Shown here one piece after another: positions 17,911-26,128 of a stretch of DNA of 50,264 bases. The translations under genes were made by a program, and so were the position numbers. Each line of letters starts with the position of its first letter. Position 1 is the stretch's first letter. Below the pieces are notes generated by a model that saw nothing but the letters and a program-made list of their open reading frames with translations, ran no database searches and was not told the origin of the DNA. Source of the DNA: an uncultured Bacteroidia bacterium (GTDB taxonomy: Bacteria > Bacteroidota > Bacteroidia > Bacteroidales > Prolixibacteraceae); the NCBI GenBank assembly GCA_903918045.1, contig CAIXCY010000139.1, positions 1-50,264 of the forward strand. The letters are read 5' to 3'.

Positions 17911-20706
17911 ATGGGTATTATTTTGTATAAATTCACTGGGAGAGATCTTCAGATAATCCTTAAAACTTTTCGAGAAATAGGAAGGGCTTGAAAAGCCGGT
18001 TTCGTAGGCTACTTCGGCAATTGATTTCCCACTCTCCTTCAACAATACAGTAGCTTTATTAAGCTTGATATTCCGGATGAATTCACTGACAGTAAGGCCG
18101 GTCAGGTGTTTTATTTTCCGGTAAACGTGGACGCGTGACAGACCTATTTCAACACTTAATTCCTCCACTCCATATTCCGGATTCTGGATATTTCGTTCTA
18201 TTGCCTTGATACACCGTTTCAGGAATGAATTATCCAGTTGTGACATTTTATTTTCTGAGCCACCTGGCAGTAACATGCTCTCCTGATAGTGTTTACGAAT
18301 CTTTTGCCGGATTTCGATAAGCTTTCTGACTCTCACAAGCAAGTGGTTGCTATTGAATGGTTTTGGCATGTAAGAATCAGCTCCGGTTTCCAATCCTTCG
18401 ATCTTCTCTTCCTGAGATGAACGAGCAGTAAGTAGGATTACAGGAATATGACAAATCTGGATATCTGATTTTAGCTTTTGGGTAAATTCCAGGCCATCCA
18501 TAACAGGCATCATTACATCGCAAATGATCAGGTCAGGTTCCTCCTGGTCAATTTTCTCAAGCGCCTCTTTCCCGTTTCCAGCCTCAATGATCCGATAATC
18601 ATTTAATAATGAATTTTTAATAAATTCCCGCACATCAGAATTGTCTTCTACAATTAATATGGTTAATTGCTCTTCAAAATTATTGTTGATCCGCGTAGTT
18701 TTCTCCTGCCCGGGTTTATCTGTTTTTACGGGCTCGTAAATTGTTTCAATTTGTCGTTCAACCCTATCATACTCCTTATCAGTAAGAATTATCTCATCCG
18801 TGTTGATATGGTCTTTACCAAGGCGGAGAAATACATAAAAGGAGGAGCCTTTACCTTTGGAACTTTCAACCGTCAGATCGCCTTTATGCAAATCAACAAA
18901 CCCTTTCGATAGGGCTAAGCCAACCCCGGTTCCTTCAATAATACGGTCAGATTGCTGATCCCCGCGATAAAAGATTTCAAAGATCCAGGCCAGTTGATTT
19001 TCGGATATTCCAATTCCATTATCCTTTACCGTTATTTTGATCGCATCACACAACTTGTCTTTAAATTGGTGTTTGCAGGTTTCGATCAGTAATTCTATCT
19101 TTCCTGAATCAGAAGTAAATTTAAATGCATTAGAAAGGAGGTTGAATAGAATTTTATCCACCTTATCTTTATCAAAAAGCAGATCCTGGTTTGCAAGTGC
19201 CGGTTTGAACTGATATTCAATATGTTTTTTGATTGCAAGTTCATCAAAAGACTCTTTTATTCCTTTCGTAAATTTTACGATATCATATAGTCCGGCATTT
19301 AGCTTCATTTTAGAATTGTCCATCCTTTGCAGGTCCATCAACTGGTTGATTAGCCGGAGCAGCCTGTTTGCGTTTCGATGCATCATCTGAAGTCTGTTTA
19401 ATAAATCGGGCGTAAGGCGTGAGTTATTCATGATATCTTCAAGAGGTCCTAAAATGAGGGTAAGCGGAGTCCTGAATTCATGGGAAATATTTGTAAAAAA
19501 CCGCAGTTTAGCTTGAGTAGCCTGTTCTAACTGAAAACTTATTCTTTTTAACTCCTCATTTTGGCGGATAATCTCTCTTGTCTGGGTTTCCAACTTGTTA
19601 TTTGCCAATTGTTTGTTTCGAAAAGCCCTGAATAATAAGGTAACAAGGATGATTACCAGAACCAGAGATACTAACGAAATAATCAGATAAATTTGCTGAC
19701 TGTAAAATCTTTGCAATTGCAAATCAAAGTTTTGTTTTGAGGAATCTATATTTTTATGAAGTGTAAGAATCTCCTCAGACTGAGATTTAATTGCCTGAAC
19801 ATTTGTTGAGTCGATAACCATTGTATTGAGGTCATTCTCCTTATAAAATGGTTTATTGTTAAGGATATCTGCTGCAAGGGAAATAGAAATCCTTCCTCCG
19901 GTGGGATAAAGTAAGGTTGCATCAAATTTCTTGTCGATAACCGCCTGAATACCTCCGTCAGTGCCAGGTAATCCATCAACTCCAATAATAAAAATATTCT
20001 TTTCTTTCTTTTGTTTAATATAGGAATTATAGGCTCCCATAGCCATGACATCGTTATGGGCATAGACCAAATCGAAACTAAGCTTCTGGGAAAGGGCTTC
20101 ATTCATGGTCTGCCAACCCCCTGAATATTCCCATTCCCCTGATTTGGATTTAACTATTTCAATATTGGGAAACTTCGAGATCTCATCGATAAAGCCATTG
20201 TGACGGTCTTTGGTTGGAGAAGAGCCCATTAATCCTTCTATCTCAAGAATCTTTCCTTCCCCTTTAAGCAACTTAACTGCGTATTTCCCGGCCGATTTAC
20301 CTATCTGATAATTATTGGCGCCGATAAATGCAGTATAATCTTCTGACTCTATTTTCCTGTCAATTAATACAACGGGTATTCCCTTTTTATAAACCTTCTT
20401 CACAATTGGAGTGAGAGGTTCCGATTCATTTGGAGAGACGATCAGCAGGTCAATATTTTGAGCAAGTAAATCGGTGATATCCTGAACCTGTTTTTGGCTA
20501 TTATTCTCTGCGTTCCTCGTAATTAGCTCAAGGTTAGGATAATACGTTAATTCATTTAACATCTCCAAAAGCATAGTCTTACGCCAGGAATCAGCATTGG
20601 TGCACTGAGAAAACCCGACTTTATATTTTCGAATTTGGGGGGTTTGCGAAAATGAAAAGTGTATGAGTAATGTAAATATAAGAGTTATAAATAACTGCTT
20701 TTTCAT
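17899..20706 (-). CDS. Hybrid two-component regulator with periplasmic sugar-binding sensor
   Basis: The protein has 935 residues. Domains in order: signal peptide (1-20), a periplasmic-binding-protein-like sensor (27-315, type I sugar-binding fold with KVGFSQCTNADSWR and HNDVMAMGAYNSYI), a membrane segment (340-360), a histidine kinase with His409 in NISHEFRTPL, an ATPase domain (N-box SNAFKF, DNGIGIS at 562-568, GTGVGLALS), a receiver domain with Asp730 in ICDVMMPVMDG, and a C-terminal AraC-type HTH (828-928). Most hybrid regulators use Reg_prop sensors. The ribose-binding-like sensor is the type found in the fructose-sensing BT1754 of B. thetaiotaomicron. It probably binds fructose in the periplasm and activates the operon at 2827-17818. 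Confidence 0.93.
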   Translation of the reverse strand: MKKQLFITLIFTLLIHFSFSQTPQIRKYKVGFSQCTNADSWRKTMLLEMLNELTYYPNLELITRNAENNSQKQVQDITDLLAQNIDLLIVSPNESEPLTPIVKKVYKKGIPVVLIDRKIESEDYTAFIGANNYQIGKSAGKYAVKLLKGEGKILEIEGLMGSSPTKDRHNGFIDEISKFPNIEIVKSKSGEWEYSGGWQTMNEALSQKLSFDLVYAHNDVMAMGAYNSYIKQKKEKNIFIIGVDGLPGTDGGIQAVIDKKFDATLLYPTGGRISISLAADILNNKPFYKENDLNTMVIDSTNVQAIKSQSEEILTLHKNIDSSKQNFDLQLQRFYSQQIYLIISLVSLVLVIILVTLLFRAFRNKQLANNKLETQTREIIRQNEELKRISFQLEQATQAKLRFFTNISHEFRTPLTLILGPLEDIMNNSRLTPDLLNRLQMMHRNANRLLRLINQLMDLQRMDNSKMKLNAGLYDIVKFTKGIKESFDELAIKKHIEYQFKPALANQDLLFDKDKVDKILFNLLSNAFKFTSDSGKIELLIETCKHQFKDKLCDAIKITVKDNGIGISENQLAWIFEIFYRGDQQSDRIIEGTGVGLALSKGFVDLHKGDLTVESSKGKGSSFYVFLRLGKDHINTDEIILTDKEYDRVERQIETIYEPVKTDKPGQEKTTRINNNFEEQLTILIVEDNSDVREFIKNSLLNDYRIIEAGNGKEALEKIDQEEPDLIICDVMMPVMDGLEFTQKLKSDIQICHIPVILLTARSSQEEKIEGLETGADSYMPKPFNSNHLLVRVRKLIEIRQKIRKHYQESMLLPGGSENKMSQLDNSFLKRCIKAIERNIQNPEYGVEELSVEIGLSRVHVYRKIKHLTGLTVSEFIRNIKLNKATVLLKESGKSIAEVAYETGFSSPSYFSKSFKDYLKISPSEFIQNNTHKNG

Positions 20707-20991
20707 TTAATAGTTAGTCGTTTGAGGAGTAAAGATAAAAAAATTAACAAGAACTTTGTTTTTAATCCTGAATATCGTTCCACGTCTTAAAGAACTGACT
20801 ATTGACGTATGTTAAGAACTTTCAACGTCCTAACTTATTCTTTGCTCTGCCGGATAACTGGCGTCGAAGAAAGGTTTTATTTCATAATTATGCATTATTT
20901 CAGTCACTTAGATATGATTTATAGGTTTTTGATCTAAGAGATTGAGAATATTCTTTTTAAAGTTCTCATTACGATCAACCATTCTATTCAT

Positions 20992-21013
20992 TTACTCCGT
21001 GATCCCCTTCCAC
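20992..21013 (-). repeat. 22-bp direct repeat, right copy (esterase 3' end)
   Basis: TTACTCCGTGATCCCCTTCC and the two bases after it match 2546-2567 with one mismatch (C/T at the fourth base). The stop codon aligns exactly. Identity ends on both sides just outside the repeat. Confidence 0.6.
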
Positions 21014-22941
21014 TTATCAGTCCGGAACGGAGATGCAGGAAGATCTGAACTGTTGTATAGGTTGGCATCATCGGGATTATTGCCCCAGCCATAACGAACT
21101 GCGACAGGATTCTTAACCTCCGGTGACCAGAGTTCGAGGGTATTCTTCCCCGTTATGTTTCCTGTTGCCCAATAGAATTTATGATCGTCACCAGCAATTG
21201 CAAAACCTTTGACGTAGCCGTATTTATCTTTTATTTTCAGTCCGTCACCCGTCTCGTCAAAAGTAAGTGTTGCCATATTTCCGCTGATGTTCATCGAGTT
21301 ATAAACCGGACCTGTGTAGATAATATCTTGTTTGAACGCCACTTTTAGTGCCGAAAGGGCAAGCCTCTTTCCTACAGTTTGTTTGTCCTTTGGATGAATA
21401 TCCAGCGCATCTCCGACATCGGTGGTAACGGCCATTCCTGTATTTGGCAATGAGAGAGTCATGGTCTGGGCCTCCCGGAGTTCTGCCCACTCGCTCTCCT
21501 TTGGAAGGGAGTCTGCCTTCATAAAGTTGGCCAGCTGGACAAAGAAGAAAGGGAATTCTCCCTGGTTCCAATGGTTGCGCCAATCCTTAATCAGATCGGG
21601 AAATACCCGCTGATATTGTTTTGCCCTTCCGGCATTCCCTTCACCCTGGTACCAGATTGCACCCCTGATCCCATAAGGAACTAACGCGTGAATCATCCCA
21701 TTATAAAGCAGGGTAGGATACGAATTTGGACTTAATACGGTATTGAATTTTACAAGACCAACCTTGTATTTCCAGCTTCCAACAAGCGAAATGGAACGTT
21801 CGCCATTTTGTAGGTATAAAGTAGCAGGATTTCCGTAGATTCCCCCCATTCCTCCAACATCCTCCATCTGTACCGTAAGATTATTTTTCCCCGGTTTCAG
21901 AACTCCAGCCGGTATCTCATATATCCTTGATTTTTCAGCCTGTAATTTGGTCGAACCAACCAGTTTACCATTGATGAAGGTGTTGTCTGAGTCGTTTACC
22001 TTTGCAAGATAGAGGGTGTTCTTCCGGCCTGCTTCGGCTTCCGTAAGGACAATCTCTTTGCGAAACCAGATAATTCCGTCGACACCTTGCAGTCCGTTAG
22101 ATTCAATATATCCCGGAAGCTCCATGGTTTTCCAGGCTGAATCGTTGAATTCAGGGTCTGCCCAGAGTGGCTGATCACCTTTCATCCCCAGGTCAACAGT
22201 AGACGTTTCACCAACCCGGTCCCTTACCTCTTTTTCAATTGACCTGGCGTAATCGTCGAGGTTGACTTTTTTGAGTTGCGCAAGCTGATTGGCAAAGTCA
22301 GGATTCTGGCCGATCATCTGCTCGCTGGTCCAGGTTTCTGCCACAGTTCCACCCCATGAGGTGTTAATCAGTCCGATTGGCACCTTTAATTTCTGATTGA
22401 GTTCTCTTCCAAAGAAATAGGCCACTGCTGAGAAACGGGGTATCGTAGTTGGTGAGCATTTTGACCATTCGCCCTCCTCAAGTTGATCCTGCTGTGTTCC
22501 GGAGATGCGTCTTTTAACGGTAAACAGACGGATATCGGGGAAATTGGCGGCTGAAATTTCGGCTTCGCTGTTTTTGACGCCTAACATGCCGAATTCCATA
22601 TTCGATTGGCCCGAGCAGACCCAAACTTCGCCAATGAGGATATTATCGAGGGTCTGAAGATTTTTTCCTTTGATTGTCATCGTGAAGGGACCGCCATAAT
22701 TCATTGAAGGTAGTTTGAGTGTCCATTTACCCTCCTTATTGGCTTTGGCAGTGGCTTTCCCTTTTTCGATGGTTACGGTAACTTTCTCGCCCGGGGATGC
22801 CCAACCCCAGACCGGGATTTCCATTCCCTGTTGAAGAACCATGTTATTCGAGAAAATGGGAGAGAGTTTTACCTGAGCGTTGAGAGTGGCTGCTAAAAAG
22901 ATCAGCAGCAGCGTGTTCCATTTTTTTTGAGTAGAAATCAT
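20992..22941 (-). CDS. CE20-like SGNH acetylesterase (sialate O-acetylesterase family)
   Basis: The protein has 649 residues and a signal peptide ending near LNAQ. It has an N-terminal beta domain (residues 22-100). The SGNH hydrolase follows with nucleophile Ser113 in CSGQSNMEFGM, a block with IWYQGEGNAGRA, and the catalytic pair Asp513/His516 in DALDIHPKDK. A jelly-roll domain (about 235-385, with WFRKEIVLTEAEAG and DNTFINGKLVGST) is inserted in the hydrolase, as in CE20 esterases. Such enzymes remove acetyl groups from plant polysaccharides; the neighbouring rhamnosidases suggest pectin or rhamnogalacturonan. Its last seven codon positions and stop are duplicated at 2546-2567, on the other side of the fructan locus. 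Confidence 0.88.
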   Translation of the reverse strand: MISTQKKWNTLLLIFLAATLNAQVKLSPIFSNNMVLQQGMEIPVWGWASPGEKVTVTIEKGKATAKANKEGKWTLKLPSMNYGGPFTMTIKGKNLQTLDNILIGEVWVCSGQSNMEFGMLGVKNSEAEISAANFPDIRLFTVKRRISGTQQDQLEEGEWSKCSPTTIPRFSAVAYFFGRELNQKLKVPIGLINTSWGGTVAETWTSEQMIGQNPDFANQLAQLKKVNLDDYARSIEKEVRDRVGETSTVDLGMKGDQPLWADPEFNDSAWKTMELPGYIESNGLQGVDGIIWFRKEIVLTEAEAGRKNTLYLAKVNDSDNTFINGKLVGSTKLQAEKSRIYEIPAGVLKPGKNNLTVQMEDVGGMGGIYGNPATLYLQNGERSISLVGSWKYKVGLVKFNTVLSPNSYPTLLYNGMIHALVPYGIRGAIWYQGEGNAGRAKQYQRVFPDLIKDWRNHWNQGEFPFFFVQLANFMKADSLPKESEWAELREAQTMTLSLPNTGMAVTTDVGDALDIHPKDKQTVGKRLALSALKVAFKQDIIYTGPVYNSMNISGNMATLTFDETGDGLKIKDKYGYVKGFAIAGDDHKFYWATGNITGKNTLELWSPEVKNPVAVRYGWGNNPDDANLYNSSDLPASPFRTDKWKGITE

Positions 22942-22985
22942 TTTGTTAGTTTTAATACGTTGATTAAAGTTGAGTTAAAAAATCT

Positions 22986-23078
22986 CATTGCCACCAAGGC
23001 ACCAAAACACCAAGGATCACCAAAAATATTGGTGTCCGCCGGCTGGCGGATTAGTGCTTTAGGGTTTTAGTGGCATTT
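22986..23078. repeat. Imperfect inverted repeat containing a TCCGCC palindrome
   Basis: ATTGCCACCAAGGCACCAAAACACCAA on the left is the imperfect reverse complement of the tail ending TTAGTGCTTTAGGGTTTTAGTGGCATTT. Inside lies the palindrome TCCGCCGGCTGGCGGA (23035-23050), one of three such sequences in the window. The repeat is between two - strand genes and has no coding potential. Confidence 0.6.
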
Positions 23079-23085
23079 CTTATTT

Positions 23086-25818
23086 TTAATTTTTAAATGG
23101 AAGCACGAATATATAATTTCCGCTGCCAAGTTCAATTTTTACCTTTTGATTATTTTCTGAAATTTTAGCTGCTACGATTTTTGAGAGCGGAAGCTTATTT
23201 AATACAATATTATTAGCCTCCGAATTATCAAAACATACAGTTGCAGAGCTGTTTGGAGGAATCGAGCAGAAATAGGTCATCATTTTATTTTCCAGTTTCC
23301 AGTCTGATTTGATCGTTCCATAGCGTGTTTTTAACGATGCTGAAGCCGAGGTTAATCCTCCTCCCGGATGAGGTTGAAGGACGAAATGGTGATATCCCGG
23401 GGCCTGGGGATCATTCTGAATTCCTGCCACATACTGATAAAGCCAGTTTCCGATGGCTCCATAAGCATAATGGTTGAAGCTGTTCATCGAGACATCCTGA
23501 AACGATCCGTCTGGTTTTTGTCCGTCCCACCGTTCCCAGATCGTTGTTGCCCCCTTTGTGACAGGATAGAGCCATGACGGATATTCTTTATTCATAAGCA
23601 ACTTAAAGGCAAGATCGGCATAACCGTTATCCGAAAGGGCTTTGCAAAGCAGAGGTGTTCCTACGAAGCCGGTAGTCAGATGTTCCATCTTTTTCACATC
23701 CTCTGCCAGATAACCTGCAGCTTTTGAAATCAGAGAATCGGGCATCAGACCAAAGGACAAGGCGAGGGAATAGGCTGTCTGGGTATTTGAAACCAGTCGT
23801 CCGGCAGGAGTAACAAATTCATGCACAAAGGCCGCTTTGATATTCTTTACTAATCCTGTGTATTTTACAGCATCCTCGTTCTTATGCAGGATAGTTGCTG
23901 TCTGCGCCAACAGACTCGTTGAATAGCAATAATATGCGTTTGCAATCAGATCTTTATCGGTCGTGGCGCCCGGATAGTCAGAATCTGTTGAGGCAAAAGC
24001 GAGCCAGTCCCCAAGTTGGTCATCACCAGTCCAGAGGTTGTCCTCGCCGGCGCGACCGTGCATATATTCGACCCAGGCTTTCATGCTTTCATATTGATTT
24101 TCAATAATCCGGGTATCGCCATACGCCTGGTAAACGCTCCAGGGGACGACAGTTGCAGCATCGCCCCATGCCGTTGAGGTACCACGGCCCGACCGCACAT
24201 CGGGAATTACGTCGGGTACTTTCCCGTCTGGCAATTGATCTGCTGCCAGGTCTGCCATCCATTTGGTAAAGAAGGGGGCGACATCGAAATTGAATGCAGC
24301 TGTTGGAGCGAAAACCTGCGCATCGCCGGTCCAGCCAAGACGCTCATCCCGTTGCGGACAGTCGGTAGGAATATCGAGGAAATTCCCTTTTTGTCCCCAT
24401 TGGATATTCTGCTGCAAGCGGTTAATCAGCGAATCGGAACAATTGAATGTCCCAGTCCGGGGCATATCCGAATGGATCACCACCCCCGTAATGGTTTTCA
24501 GATCCGGGGTTTCGGGGTATTGCTCCAGTTTCACAAACCGGAATCCGTGAAAGGTGAAATAAGGTTCAAAAGTCTCCTCCTGACCACCCTTGAGGATATA
24601 TTCATCGGTCGCTTTTGCCTTCCTGAGGTTCTCGGTATAAAAATTACCCTCCTTGTCAAGAACCTCTGCGAATTTGAGGATTACATGATCGCCACGGTTT
24701 CCCTTCACCTTTAACCTGATCCAGCCAACCATATTCTGACCCATATCATAAACCGTCTCACCTTTGGGAGTGGTGATCATTTTTTGCGGGATCCGCTCCG
24801 CAATTGCCCGTACCGGGTAACTCACCGGTGCGACCAGGATATTTTTGGGATGATTGAGAATGATGGCTGAAATAAACGATTCAGCTTTAAAATCGGGTTG
24901 ATCCCAGCCATTCATTTCAAGGGTGGCATCATAAGTTTCACCATTGTAAATATCGGATAGGAGGAGAGGTCCGGCTCCGGTTTGCCAGGAACTGTTGGTT
25001 ACAATTTGTTGGGATGTGCCATCCGAAAAGGTAATCTCTATCTGGGCGATTAAGGCCGATTTATCCCCGAAGTAATTCCGTTGCACTTTGCCGCCGATGT
25101 TGCCGCGATACCACCCATCGGCCACTATCGCTCCCAGTGCATTTTTAGTCCTCAGATGGTTGGTAATATCGTAAGTCTGGTATTGGGTCCGGTTGTTGTA
25201 GCTGGTCCAACCCGGTGTAAAGAGGTCGGAAGTCACTTTATTGCCATTGATAAAAACCTGGTAGAGGCCATGTGCGCTGATATAGAGGCGGGCCGAGGCG
25301 ATTTTCTTTGCGCACGAAAACTCTTTTCTGAAATAGACGGGACGGTGATCCTCTGCCACCTTTCCCGGGGCAGCAATCCATTCAGCTTTCCAGAGTGAGT
25401 TATCCAAAAGTGCAGTCTCCCAATATGCCGGTTCACTCCATGAAGTTGCTTTTCCCTGGTTATCCCAGATCCGTACTTGCCAAAAATATCGGGTTTTAGA
25501 CTCGAGTGGTAACCCTTTATATTCGACATTCACAGAGTGATCAGAATTCACCTTTCCGGAATTCCACACGAGTTTGTTCTTCTGGTCAAGCATCATCACT
25601 GATGTTGCCACACGGATTTCATAAGCTGTCTGAATAAAGTTTTCTTCCTGACTCTCAATCTGCCAGGTGAATCGCGGGTGAAGGATATTTAATCCCAGGG
25701 GATTGGTAAGGTATTCACACTTCAATCCGGAAAGAGATGTTTTTGCAAAAGATATAACTGAAATATGGGTTAAGATCAACAAAATAAGGAGTTTGGAAGG
25801 CCGGGATTTTAATAGCAT
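23086..25818 (-). CDS. GH78 alpha-L-rhamnosidase, exported
   Basis: The protein has 910 residues with a signal peptide (SVISFAKT, about residue 25). It follows the family order: N-terminal beta-sandwiches with CEYLTNPLGL, the Bac_rhamnosid_N block (about 155-320), the concanavalin-like domain, and an (alpha/alpha)6 barrel with the hallmark DCPQRDERLGWTGDA (Asp491-Glu492 in the middle). Later come GATTIWERWDG and SMNSFNHYAYGAIGNW, and a C-terminal beta-sandwich. The enzyme removes terminal alpha-L-rhamnose. It is probably periplasmic. It lies 144 bases upstream of the esterase, with a repeat between them. Confidence 0.93.
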   Translation of the reverse strand: MLLKSRPSKLLILLILTHISVISFAKTSLSGLKCEYLTNPLGLNILHPRFTWQIESQEENFIQTAYEIRVATSVMMLDQKNKLVWNSGKVNSDHSVNVEYKGLPLESKTRYFWQVRIWDNQGKATSWSEPAYWETALLDNSLWKAEWIAAPGKVAEDHRPVYFRKEFSCAKKIASARLYISAHGLYQVFINGNKVTSDLFTPGWTSYNNRTQYQTYDITNHLRTKNALGAIVADGWYRGNIGGKVQRNYFGDKSALIAQIEITFSDGTSQQIVTNSSWQTGAGPLLLSDIYNGETYDATLEMNGWDQPDFKAESFISAIILNHPKNILVAPVSYPVRAIAERIPQKMITTPKGETVYDMGQNMVGWIRLKVKGNRGDHVILKFAEVLDKEGNFYTENLRKAKATDEYILKGGQEETFEPYFTFHGFRFVKLEQYPETPDLKTITGVVIHSDMPRTGTFNCSDSLINRLQQNIQWGQKGNFLDIPTDCPQRDERLGWTGDAQVFAPTAAFNFDVAPFFTKWMADLAADQLPDGKVPDVIPDVRSGRGTSTAWGDAATVVPWSVYQAYGDTRIIENQYESMKAWVEYMHGRAGEDNLWTGDDQLGDWLAFASTDSDYPGATTDKDLIANAYYCYSTSLLAQTATILHKNEDAVKYTGLVKNIKAAFVHEFVTPAGRLVSNTQTAYSLALSFGLMPDSLISKAAGYLAEDVKKMEHLTTGFVGTPLLCKALSDNGYADLAFKLLMNKEYPSWLYPVTKGATTIWERWDGQKPDGSFQDVSMNSFNHYAYGAIGNWLYQYVAGIQNDPQAPGYHHFVLQPHPGGGLTSASASLKTRYGTIKSDWKLENKMMTYFCSIPPNSSATVCFDNSEANNIVLNKLPLSKIVAAKISENNQKVKIELGSGNYIFVLPFKN

Positions 25819-25880
25819 TGATTGTTTTTTATGGCAGTTTATATTGTTTCTATCTGGATATTTAGAGTGTAGGCAATGTT

Positions 25881-26085
25881 CAACCCGCTTCGGGGTTGCG
25901 GCTTCTCGCTATTTACTTACCCCCGGTTCCGCAAGCTACACCGGGGGTTATTCAAATTTAACTCCTGCCGGAGTTAGCGAAAAATGGGAGACCAGGATAT
26001 AACATGTTTCTATATATTCCGGTGCTCTGCACCTTTCGACCATCTATCCCGATGATATTCTACAAATATCTTGCGGCTCTGCCGC
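25881..26085. repeat. Array of five short hairpins
   Basis: The 310-bp gap between GH78 and the GH95-like gene holds five perfect short stems: CAACCC/GGGTTG (25881-25898), ACCCCCGGT/ACCGGGGGT (25919-25948), AACTCC/GGAGTT (25960-25975), GGTGC/GCACC (26021-26033) and GCGGC/GCCGC (26073-26085). The stems differ from each other but have similar spacing and small loops. This recalls the compound REP-like repeats seen between Bacteroidota genes. No ORF or promoter stands out. Confidence 0.6.
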
Positions 26086-26128
26086 TTCCCAATGCACAAG
26101 ATTATGATTTCATTTATAAATAAAAAAT

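Noticed and set aside
20942-20968. Weak hairpin TGAGAA/TTCTCA as terminator or site
   Set aside because: A 6-bp AT-rich stem without a T-run is expected by chance. I otherwise see nothing in the 285 bp between the regulator and the esterase.
24235-24714. A 159-codon + strand frame
   Set aside because: It is antisense to the GH78 barrel hallmark region and has no recognisable features.
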